Below are positions 1 through 6,215 of a stretch of 21,516 bases of DNA, in pieces. The notes under the pieces are model-generated. The model had not been told where the DNA came from. It ran no database searches and worked only from the letters and a program-made list of their open reading frames with translations. Position 1 is the stretch's first letter. The number at the start of each line of letters is the position of its first letter. A program made the translations under genes and the position numbers. The DNA lies in contig USHW01000038.1 in NCBI GenBank assembly GCA_900554545.1, positions 1-21,516 on the forward strand, written 5' to 3'. Source of the stretch: an uncultured Prevotella sp. GTDB taxonomy: Bacteria; Bacteroidota; Bacteroidia; Bacteroidales; Bacteroidaceae.

Positions 1-11
1 AAACAAGGGTA

Positions 12-256
12 ATCAAGCTCCCTCCCTTCGGGAGGGCTGGGGTGGGTCTGTTTTTTAATTAAAAATGAACAATGAACAATGAAAAATTATGATTACCTTC
101 AAGGCTGTCTGCCAACAAGGCAAATCACAATTATCAAATCCCCATTATCAATTCTCAATTCAAAACACGGCAAATTGGAATGCAAAAGGCCATCTTTTAC
201 CCTCTAAAAGGCCGTCTTTTGCACTGCAAAAGACGGCCTTTTGTAACTCGTTGGAT
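12..256. repeat. Composite intergenic repeat, copy 1 (245 bp)
   Basis: This non-coding block is the reverse complement, with scattered differences, of 8131-8375, and both are 245 bp. From left to right it holds a 7-bp hairpin (CCCTCCC-TTC-GGGAGGG, 20-36), an AT-rich stretch, a stem-loop with ATTATGATT/AAATCA arms, direct AATTCTCAATT-like motifs, and three 15-bp palindromic modules at 184-198, 206-220 and 228-242 (22-bp period). The last two modules form a 17-bp stem with a 3-nt loop (206-242). It lies just past the stop of the minus-strand gene ending at 290, so it could act as a terminator; that is inference. The element family is not one I recognise. Confidence 0.85.
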
Positions 257-289
257 GCCAAGGTGTTACGTCGTTGGCTAAAATACGGC

Positions 290-1189
290 TTATTCCCGCT
301 TGTTCTTGCCTTTGATGAAGCGCACAAGTTCGAGCACGTCGAGACCTATTTTCACTGACGACGAGAATGCCTTTGTGCCGTCGGTGGTCTTGAACACGGG
401 CGTAAGTCCTGCCGTGGCGGACAGTACAATGGGTCCGAAGCCCAATGAATACTCCAGGTTCAGGCCGAAGCGGCGCAGCTTAAGGCCGTCGGGAGTGTGT
501 ACATTGCCGGTAGCGTCGGTCGCCTTGAAGCGGTATTCGGCGTTCGTCCTGATCTCCGCCGAGAGACCCAATGCCATGTGAAGGTCCTCGTAGTCACGCT
601 GCAACGACAGCATTACGGGTATTCGCAGCGCACCGTAGTTGATGTTGTTGCCGCCCGCGTCGCCGCCAAGTTTCGTGTAGGCGATGCGCCCTCCGTCGTT
701 ATACATGGCGTAGTTGCGCCTGAAGCACTGGTGAACCCATGCCAGCTGAACAGCCGCAGTGAGACCGAACGTGCGCGCCTTGTTGAACGGCACGGCTATG
801 GAATACGGCGTTATGCCAAGTTCGAACGACCCTGTGCGGCGGCTGTGCAGGCCGTCTGATGAGTTGCTGGACACGCCCTTGGTCAGGAAGTTCATGCCGA
901 ACCACATCATGGGGAAGTGCGGACGGAAGCTCATGTTCTGCAAGTTCTCCGACGGAATGAGCGGAGAGCCTACGAATACGCGCTCAACCTCCTGCCCGTC
1001 GACAAACTCCATCTCGCGCGTTTTCGACAGCTGGTAGCCGTCTTTGTTGTAAACCTTCACCACGGTCTTGCCGCTGTCCACGTCAACCACAATCTTCTTG
1101 TCCTTCACAGTGAACGTAGTGTCGTTCTTTTCTGCGGCAAACGCCAGGGCAGGCAGCAGTGCCGCCAATAATAAAATAAGGTGTTTCAT
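290..1189 (-). CDS. Predicted outer-membrane beta-barrel protein, function unknown
   Basis: A 299-residue protein with a clear signal peptide (MKHLILLLAALLPALAFA, cut near residue 18-19). The mature part starts with a short acidic and lysine-rich region (about 20-75). It then has alternating hydrophobic and polar strands rich in Gly, Phe and Tyr, as in small porin-like barrels of Bacteroidetes, with strand-like segments such as the one around LNLEYSLGFGPIVLSATAGL near residue 245. The chain ends KGKNKRE rather than in the terminal aromatic typical of many barrels, so the barrel call is tentative. It is the last gene of the minus-strand sigma operon, 18 bp after the preceding gene, and may be an output or sensor of that system. 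No specific family was recognised. Confidence 0.7.
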   Translation of the reverse strand: MKHLILLLAALLPALAFAAEKNDTTFTVKDKKIVVDVDSGKTVVKVYNKDGYQLSKTREMEFVDGQEVERVFVGSPLIPSENLQNMSFRPHFPMMWFGMNFLTKGVSSNSSDGLHSRRTGSFELGITPYSIAVPFNKARTFGLTAAVQLAWVHQCFRRNYAMYNDGGRIAYTKLGGDAGGNNINYGALRIPVMLSLQRDYEDLHMALGLSAEIRTNAEYRFKATDATGNVHTPDGLKLRRFGLNLEYSLGFGPIVLSATAGLTPVFKTTDGTKAFSSSVKIGLDVLELVRFIKGKNKRE

Positions 1190-1207
1190 ATCTTTGTATG
1201 TTTGTTC

Positions 1208-1678
1208 TTACATGCTTGAATAGCACAGTTTCATGATGTCTTCGGGCGAAAGTGCGCCCTCGATGTAGATTACCGCGCCGGCGTTTCCCCTCGGGTTGCC
1301 GAACAGTATATAGCGGTTGGTGCCCTTGCTGAGCGTCGGCATCATGTAATATCCGCTCACAATGCGGCCGTTCTCCACCACTTCGCGTATCTTCCTGGCC
1401 GTCTTTCGGTCGGCTTTCAGGTACGGGGCGATGGCCGGTTGCAGGTTCTTGTACGTCAGGCTCTTGTACAGTTTCATCTCGTAGCCGTGCAGTTTGGCGT
1501 CGTGCATCTCCACCATCTTGCAGCCTTTGGCGTGCCCGTACAGCCTGAACACGTCGGCCACGTGCAGCCCTTCCTGTCCTGCCGCAGGCAGGGCGAGCGT
1601 CAATGCCGCCGCGAAAGCCAGCGCGATGCGCTTCAGCAGGTTGTGTCTCATGCCGTGTATAGTTGTTTTTGTCGTCAT
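1208..1678 (-). CDS. Small secreted protein of an ECF sigma operon (DUF4252/DUF6108-like)
   Basis: A 156-residue protein with an N-terminal export signal (hydrophobic stretch about residues 18-32, then AAGQEG). The start at 1678 has an unusually good ribosome site for this phylum (AAGGAG, 9 nt upstream), although a second Met at residue 10 would give a more compact signal peptide. The mature part is small and mixed alpha/beta, with no catalytic motif I can name. Small secreted proteins placed after sigma and anti-sigma genes in Bacteroidetes often belong to DUF families such as DUF4252 or DUF6108; that assignment rests on context and general resemblance only. It follows the probable anti-sigma gene by 15 bp and is probably translated from the same transcript. 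Confidence 0.7.
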   Translation of the reverse strand: MTTKTTIHGMRHNLLKRIALAFAAALTLALPAAGQEGLHVADVFRLYGHAKGCKMVEMHDAKLHGYEMKLYKSLTYKNLQPAIAPYLKADRKTARKIREVVENGRIVSGYYMMPTLSKGTNRYILFGNPRGNAGAVIYIEGALSPEDIMKLCYSSM

Positions 1679-1693
1679 AATATCGTTCTCCTT

Positions 1694-2119
1694 TCATTGC
1701 ATTAGTTCAAGTGCGTCGAAGGTGTCGTCGCAGTCCGAGGCCACTATTTGCAGCGCGTCGAGCGCCTCTTCGTTGACAGTCTGGCGGTCGGTGTACACCT
1801 TTCCGTCTATAACGGCGTAGCTGTTGTCCTGCCGGTTGATGTAAGTCACCACGGCGAACACCACCGCAGCCGCTGCGGCTGCCGACGTTATGAAGAACCG
1901 CAGGCGCGCCTTTGTGCTGCGTCTCGGTGCTTCCGGGGCGGCAGCGGCTTGCTTTTCTTCCCCTATATATGTGGCCAACGCCTTCAGCGGAACAAGCTCT
2001 TGAGGCACCTGGTTGTCGTCGTCGGCCAGATAGTCCATCAGCCAGCGTTCCTCGTCGGCGGTCGTAAGGCCGTCAAGATATTTGTCGGCCAAAGCCTTTG
2101 CACGTTTCTCCTTGTCCAT
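1694..2119 (-). CDS. Probable single-pass anti-sigma factor
   Basis: A 141-residue protein with a helical, charged N-terminal half (residues 1-55), an Ala/Pro/Arg linker, one membrane helix (about 73-93, Ala/Val-rich) and a short periplasmic tail. This is the layout of small anti-sigma proteins that hold an ECF factor at the membrane, and it lies downstream of an ECF sigma gene on the same strand. No zinc-binding HxxxCxxC motif is visible, so it is not a classical ZAS type. ATG 2119 is chosen because AAGGAG lies 9 nt upstream; a TTG two codons earlier (2125) is the alternative. A 155-bp gap containing a palindromic repeat separates it from the sigma gene. Confidence 0.65.
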   Translation of the reverse strand: MDKEKRAKALADKYLDGLTTADEERWLMDYLADDDNQVPQELVPLKALATYIGEEKQAAAAPEAPRRSTKARLRFFITSAAAAAAVVFAVVTYINRQDNSYAVIDGKVYTDRQTVNEEALDALQIVASDCDDTFDALELMQ

Positions 2120-2146
2120 AGCCAAGTTCTCCTTATATTATTTTAT

Positions 2147-2268
2147 ATGAATGTTCGCAACCGCCCTGCATAGTAGGCATTTGTCTTTAACTTCTTAGCG
2201 ACCGCAGGGAGCGTTAACTCCTTTAACTTCTTTAACTCCCGATGAATGGGAGCTTTGCGGACATTCAT
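2147..2268. repeat. GGAGTTAA-family palindromic repeat inside the sigma operon
   Basis: A non-coding block between the sigma and anti-sigma genes. It is bounded by 14-bp inverted repeats, ATGAATGTTCGCAA (2147-2160) and TTGCGGACATTCAT (2255-2268), matching 13 of 14. Inside are tandem TTTAACTCC/TTTAACTTC units (about 2184-2240), the same unit that builds the larger repeats at 2851-2992 and 3165-3305. Its place inside an operon suggests insertion of a repeat, or an mRNA hairpin that sets the sigma to anti-sigma ratio; both are inference. Confidence 0.7.
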
Positions 2269-2274
2269 CTTGTT

Positions 2275-2784
2275 TCATTTGTTTCTTTTCATCCTTTCTC
2301 GTGTCAGTTTGGCGTAGTCGGCTACTATTTTCCGCCTCGCCCTCGACAGGTTTTGCCGCAGGCTTTCTGCCGTGCAGCCTGTTATCTGCATTATCTCGCG
2401 GCTGTCGTAGCCCTCAATTTCCTTCATCCTGAACAGCTTTTGCTGCAACGGAGGGAGGTGTTCCACGATGCGCCTTATCAGTTCAACCTCGTCGGCATGC
2501 TCCGTTTCAAGGTCTTCAATGGCCGCTTCGCCGCCTTCGGCAGCCGTTCCCTGTTCCATCTTGTCGTGCCTCCATAAGTCCCGGGCCTTGTTTTTCAGTA
2601 TGGCTACGGCCAGTGCCTCCTTGCTGTCATAGCGCTCTAAGGTGTCGCGTATGCTCCACATCTTGAGCATGACTTCCTGCACCAAGTCCTCGGCACGGCT
2701 GTCGTCGCCGGTCATCTTGCGTGCAAGCTGTTCGAGCGAGGCGCGCATCGGTATTATGATATGGTTGAACTCTTCTGGTTTCAT
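2275..2784 (-). CDS. RNA polymerase ECF sigma factor (sigma-70 family)
   Basis: A 169-residue protein with both ECF domains. Region 2 spans about residues 8-75 (core GDDSRAEDLVQEVMLKMWS) and region 4 about 105-155, with helix-turn-helix motif LPPLQQKLFRMKEIEGYDSREI followed by TAESLRQNLSRARRKI. It recruits RNA polymerase core to an alternative promoter set. It is first in a minus-strand operon with a one-helix putative anti-sigma, a small secreted protein and a barrel protein, which suggests cell-envelope stress or surface control. A perfect 7-bp inverted repeat ends 19 bp upstream of the start (2803-2821). No TAnnTTTG box was seen immediately upstream; the nearest same-strand promoter is at 3097-3127, with a terminator in between. 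Confidence 0.93.
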   Translation of the reverse strand: MKPEEFNHIIIPMRASLEQLARKMTGDDSRAEDLVQEVMLKMWSIRDTLERYDSKEALAVAILKNKARDLWRHDKMEQGTAAEGGEAAIEDLETEHADEVELIRRIVEHLPPLQQKLFRMKEIEGYDSREIMQITGCTAESLRQNLSRARRKIVADYAKLTRERMKRNK

Positions 2785-2802
2785 GCCTTTTCATACAGAA
2801 GA

Positions 2803-2821
2803 CGTTTCAAACGGTGAAACG
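2803..2821. promoter_or_regulatory. Candidate operator palindrome before the ECF sigma gene
   Basis: CGTTTCA-AACGG-TGAAACG is a perfect 7-bp inverted repeat with a 5-nt centre, 19 bp upstream of the sigma start. It could bind a dimeric regulator or form a short hairpin in the leader. The protein that would bind it is not identifiable from the sequence. Confidence 0.45.
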
Positions 2822-2850
2822 TGACATCGGCATCGAAAATTTTTTATTTG

Positions 2851-2992
2851 GAAGGAGTTAAAGGAGTTAATGGGAGTTAGGCTTCCTGCCGGTTGCCGGG
2901 AGTTAAAGGACATTACCCTGCAAAGCATTTGTCCTTTAACTCACAGAGTGAGCACAGCGGGCGATAACTCCTGTTAACTCCCTATAACTCCC
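2851..2992. repeat. GGAGTTAA nested palindrome, copy 1
   Basis: The outer arms are made of repeated GGAGTTAA-type units (about 2851-2879) facing TAACTCC units (about 2964-2992). Nested inside is a perfect 13-bp stem, GAGTTAAAGGACA (2900-2912) with TGTCCTTTAACTC (2930-2942). It shares most of its sequence and layout with 3165-3305, including the segment GAGTGAGCACAG. It is non-coding and lies in the long leader region of the sigma operon. Confidence 0.8.
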
Positions 2993-3020
2993 ATATAATA
3001 ATTCTATAATAAGATTGATT

Positions 3021-3053
3021 AAAAGAAAACCCTGCCGTACAAGACGGACAGGG
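3021..3053 (-). terminator. Intrinsic terminator (minus strand)
   Basis: Read on the minus strand, a GC-rich hairpin pairs 3044-3053 with 3030-3038 (stem CCCTG/CAGGG plus CCGT/ACGG, one bulged base, 5-nt loop) and is followed directly by TTTTCTTTT (3029-3021). On the plus strand no T-run follows, so the terminator is directional. Confidence 0.65.
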
Positions 3054-3091
3054 CCAATGAAAGGAGGAATATCTGTAAATGTATATTTTAC
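3021..3091 (-). ncRNA. Candidate small RNA or attenuated leader
   Basis: A minus-strand transcript is predicted because a full Bacteroidetes-type promoter (3097-3127) is followed about 40 nt later by an intrinsic terminator (3021-3053). The intervening 37 nt contain no ATG on this strand. The RNA carries CCTCCTTTC, which matches the well-known 3' tail of 16S rRNA, and twelve of its bases (complement of 3055-3066) can pair with the ribosome-binding site of the gene starting at 1678. If read-through occurs it would be the leader of the sigma operon 240 bp downstream. The transcript ends are inferred. Confidence 0.45.
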
Positions 3092-3096
3092 GGCTA

Positions 3097-3127
3097 CAAA
3101 AGTACAAATAATTTGGTTCCCTGCAAA
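3097..3127 (-). promoter_or_regulatory. Bacteroidetes-type promoter, minus strand
   Basis: On the minus strand there is TTTG (3127-3124), a 19-nt spacer, and TACTTTTG (3104-3097), which fits the housekeeping consensus TTTG-N19-21-TAnnTTTG. The start of transcription should fall near 3090-3091. Confidence 0.6.
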
Positions 3128-3164
3128 ATTTGAAAGGATGTTTTTTATTGGAGAAGTGACGATG

Positions 3165-3305
3165 GGAAGTTAAAGGAGTTAATGGGAGTTAGGCTCCCTT
3201 ACGGTCGCCGGGAGTTAAAGGACAAATGCCTTGTGGGGTAGTGTCCTTTAACTCCCGGAGTGAGCACAGTGAGCGATAACTCCCGTTAACTCCCTGTAAC
3301 TCCTT
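3165..3305. repeat. GGAGTTAA nested palindrome, copy 2
   Basis: A second copy of the 2851-2992 repeat. A perfect 16-bp inner stem joins 3209-3224 (CGGGAGTTAAAGGACA) to 3242-3257, with a 17-nt loop. Outer arms of GGAGTTAA units lie at about 3165-3190 and 3277-3305. The loop differs completely from copy 1 while the stem is kept, which points to selection or gene conversion on the paired parts. The next 200 bp (3306-3505) hold no gene or structure I can support. Confidence 0.8.
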
Positions 3306-3505
3306 ACTAAAAAACGCTTTCTTTTTGATTTCCGTTGGCGCATGAGAAGGCCGTTGCTCTGCAAAAACGCGCCGCCGGACGGAAATGCGCCTGTTGTCCG
3401 TGTGCAAACGTAACTGCCGTTAATAACGGATTTTACGGCGTTTCGGCATGAATGTGTGCATGAAATACAACTGAAAAGCAATGGAAAAACGGTGGAAAGT
3501 GATGC

Positions 3506-3608
3506 AAAAGACCGCCTTTTGCAACGTTGAAGACGGCCTTTCGCATTGCGGTTGACGGCTTTTTGCACTGTAAAAGGCCACCTTTTGCAGAACGAAAGGC
3601 CGTGAAGT
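3506..3608. repeat. 22-bp-period palindromic module array (5 units)
   Basis: Units at 3506-3520, 3528-3542, 3550-3564, 3572-3586 and 3594-3608 start exactly 22 bp apart. The first (AAAAGACCGCCTTTT) and fourth (AAAAGGCCACCTTTT) are intact and the others are degenerate. Spacers are 7 bp of the GCAAYGY type. The array stands alone here, without the rest of the composite repeat. Between it and the lyase start (3609-3826) I see no clear promoter match. Confidence 0.8.
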
Positions 3609-3826
3609 GTAATGGGAAAGGCCACTAACGGAGGTGAAAATGGCGTTTGGCTGCCGTGCCGCCATTCTGGTTCGGCAAAACAGCCGTACATTTTCCGTTT
3701 GACGTTTTGTTATATTGCGCCGTGTCAGTGCAGTCAAAACGTCAAATCGTGGTGCAATGTTATTTTTTCAGTATGCCGTTTGCGTGTTTTCCGGTGCTCG
3801 TCCGTATTACTATAAAAAACATAACG

Positions 3827-6184
3827 ATGAAACGGAAACTGATATTGATGTTTTTCATGCTGGCGGTGTTCGTTGGCGCAAATGCGGCTCCAAGCGAGAC
3901 CGAAAAGCTGAAAGCCAAGGTTGACAAGTACGTGGAACGTGTGGAGAAACAGCCCGACTGGCTCTACTCGCGCCTGCAGATGTACTGGGCGACGCATGCC
4001 ACCGATGTGTTCGTTGACGGCGAGAAGTTCAGCCGTCCGGGCGGAAGCAAGGCGCCTGTGCCCACCGTCAAGTTCACCGGCACGCGCGGAACGGAGTCGG
4101 CATACAACGCTCCGGCTACCGAAGACCTTGTGCCTTACGATGACGACGAGACCGGCAGCGTGACATATATAAGCAAGTTGACCGGCAAGATGGAAAAGAC
4201 GCACCCCTCGAAGACGGGCTGCAACATCTCCAGCGTAAACCGCCGCATTGTCACTATTGCGCGCGATGCCGCCCGGCTGTACAAGGCCACTGGCGACGAA
4301 CGCTATGCAAGGACGGCCTTCGGCGTGTTCGACGTGTACATGAAGGGCATATATTACCGCAACGTCCCCCAAGACGTGAACCGCGGACACGGACTGACAA
4401 TCGTCGGCATGCAGACGTTCGAGGTAATCCACGAGGACATAATATACGAGCTTACGGAGATTTACACCCTGCTCGGAGACTATATAAAGGATGGCCGCGA
4501 CATGTATGAGGCGGCTTTCAAGAAGTGGGCCGACAACATCGTAGACAACGGAGTGCCCCACAACAACTGGGACTTGTTCCAGGCGAGGTTCATCACTGAA
4601 ATAGCACTTGTGCTGCAACACGATGCCGACTATGCCGACAAGAAGGGCCGGGAGTACTACCTTAGTTGCGTGACCGACCGCAACAGCGTGCGCCAGTGGA
4701 GCATGAAGAAACTGGCAGACTTCGGCTTCGACGCGCAGACGGGCATCTGGTACGAGTCGCCCGGATACAGCATTACCGTGCTGAACGAGTTTGCCGCCTT
4801 CGCCGACGACCTCGAACAGCGTACCGGCATCGACCTTTTCAAGCAGCTGCCGGTGCTCCAAAAGGCAATACTTGCATCGCCGCAGTACCTCTTTCCCAAC
4901 CGTATGTTCGCGGGATTTGGCGACACACATCCCACATATCTCAGCACTTCGGCCATGGAAAGCGTGCTGAACTATGCCCGCAGGCACGGCGACCGCGCAC
5001 TTGAAGCGCAGTTCAACGCACTGAAGGAGGCCGTGGCTCCAGGCGCGCCCGACGACGTTATCGGCCGCTATGTGTCGCCCTCGTTCTACGCTCCGAACGT
5101 CTCATGGCTCGTGCAACGTACCGGCATGAACTCCAAGCACGACCTTATGGTGTCGCTCAACGGCAGTCTCGGCAACCACCAACACGCCAACGGAATATCA
5201 ATGGAACTGTATGGCAAGGGGTATGTGCTGGCTCCCGACGGCGGCATAGGCAAGTACCTGTACAGCGGACTGGACTACCTGGAGTATTATTCGCAGTTCC
5301 CCGCGCACAACACCGTCTGCGTTGACGGCATTTCGAGCTATCCTGTCATGATGTCGTCGCACGCCTTCAAGGTGGACGAACGCTATCCTTCAACCAACGA
5401 CCGCACGGAGTTCAGCCCCGTGACGTTCTCCCAGGTGTCGTTCATCGAACCCGAATCGTACAGCCGGCAGGTGCGCGTCAATGGCATAGTGAAGACCTCC
5501 GACACCGGCGGTTACTACGTTGACATATTCAGAAGCCGCAAGATGGAGGGCGGAGACAAGACCCACGACTACTTCTACCACAACCTCGGACAGGACATGA
5601 CGCTGACCCGTGCCGACGGATCGTCCCTCAACCTGCGCCCGACCAACGAAATAGCCTTTGCCGGAGGGCATCTCTACGCCTACTCGTACATATACGACCA
5701 GATGTGCGCCGACTATGGCGGAGATGTCAAGGCGACGTTCACCGTCAACAAAGACATACGCATGACGATGTGGATGCAGGGCCAGCCGGAGCGCAAGGTG
5801 ATACAGGCGTTGTCGCCCGTGAACCTCGAATACGAGCGCATGCCCAACCAACCGTATGACATCGACGGGCAACCCGTGTTGACGTACATCGCCAGACAGT
5901 ACGGCGAAGCATGGACACGGCCCTTCGTCGCGGTGCTTGAACCGTCATCGAAGGACGAGCCTTCCGAAATAGAAAGCGTCGGATATTTCAAGCCGGAGAG
6001 TGTCGACAGCACGGCGGTGGGCATCGTCGTTACGCTGAAAAGCGGCCGCAAGGACTATATCTTCTCATGTGTCGGCGGCGCGGAGATGACCTATCAGGGC
6101 ATGACCGTAAGCGGACGGTACGCCATTGTGAGCGACAATTTCACTTTCGAGAACGGAGTTTATAAGTTGACAAGGGACGAGTAG
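3827..6184 (+). CDS. Heparinase II/III-like polysaccharide lyase, periplasmic
   Basis: ATG 3827 gives a 785-residue protein with a clean signal peptide (MKRKLILMFFMLAVFVGANA). The ORF remains open to 3647, but that extension adds 60 residues ahead of the signal and is not credible. An N-terminal helical alpha/alpha-toroid region (about 25-400) contains HNNWD (245-249), probably in the catalytic cleft. A C-terminal beta-sandwich carries GNHQHANG (449-456) and HNT (494-496) after a Tyr-Tyr pair (487-488), as in the heparinase II/III domain. Related families (PL12, PL15, PL17, PL21, PL39) cut uronic-acid glycans by beta-elimination; length and layout recall oligo-alginate lyases of PL17, but the family cannot be fixed by eye. 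It sits 31 bp ahead of GH97, probably in one operon, and has no lipobox. Confidence 0.85.
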   Translation: MKRKLILMFFMLAVFVGANAAPSETEKLKAKVDKYVERVEKQPDWLYSRLQMYWATHATDVFVDGEKFSRPGGSKAPVPTVKFTGTRGTESAYNAPATEDLVPYDDDETGSVTYISKLTGKMEKTHPSKTGCNISSVNRRIVTIARDAARLYKATGDERYARTAFGVFDVYMKGIYYRNVPQDVNRGHGLTIVGMQTFEVIHEDIIYELTEIYTLLGDYIKDGRDMYEAAFKKWADNIVDNGVPHNNWDLFQARFITEIALVLQHDADYADKKGREYYLSCVTDRNSVRQWSMKKLADFGFDAQTGIWYESPGYSITVLNEFAAFADDLEQRTGIDLFKQLPVLQKAILASPQYLFPNRMFAGFGDTHPTYLSTSAMESVLNYARRHGDRALEAQFNALKEAVAPGAPDDVIGRYVSPSFYAPNVSWLVQRTGMNSKHDLMVSLNGSLGNHQHANGISMELYGKGYVLAPDGGIGKYLYSGLDYLEYYSQFPAHNTVCVDGISSYPVMMSSHAFKVDERYPSTNDRTEFSPVTFSQVSFIEPESYSRQVRVNGIVKTSDTGGYYVDIFRSRKMEGGDKTHDYFYHNLGQDMTLTRADGSSLNLRPTNEIAFAGGHLYAYSYIYDQMCADYGGDVKATFTVNKDIRMTMWMQGQPERKVIQALSPVNLEYERMPNQPYDIDGQPVLTYIARQYGEAWTRPFVAVLEPSSKDEPSEIESVGYFKPESVDSTAVGIVVTLKSGRKDYIFSCVGGAEMTYQGMTVSGRYAIVSDNFTFENGVYKLTRDE

Positions 6185-6215
6185 ACGAGTGACAAGTAAT
6201 GAGTAAACAAGCGAT

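Noticed and set aside
89..358. Plus-strand frame of 89 codons at the left edge
   Set aside because: It lies across composite repeat copy 1 and runs into the minus-strand gene.
1083..1697. Alternative minus-strand frame of 204 codons overlapping the small secreted protein gene
   Set aside because: It is Arg/Gly-rich with no signal or domain and overlaps two genes that have good starts and spacing.
3057..3173. Plus-strand 38-codon frame (MKGGISVNVYF...)
   Set aside because: It overlaps the minus-strand promoter and has no visible promoter of its own. Its AAAGGAGG lies inside the frame. It could be revisited if conserved in relatives.
3189..3737. Several overlapping minus-strand open frames upstream of the lyase
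   Set aside because: They run through the GGAGTTAA palindrome and the 22-bp module array. The residues are repeat translations and no start site is convincing.
3734..4987. Long antisense open frame (417 codons) opposite the heparinase-like lyase
   Set aside because: The plus-strand gene has a signal peptide, domain motifs and operon context. The antisense frame has none and reflects codon bias.
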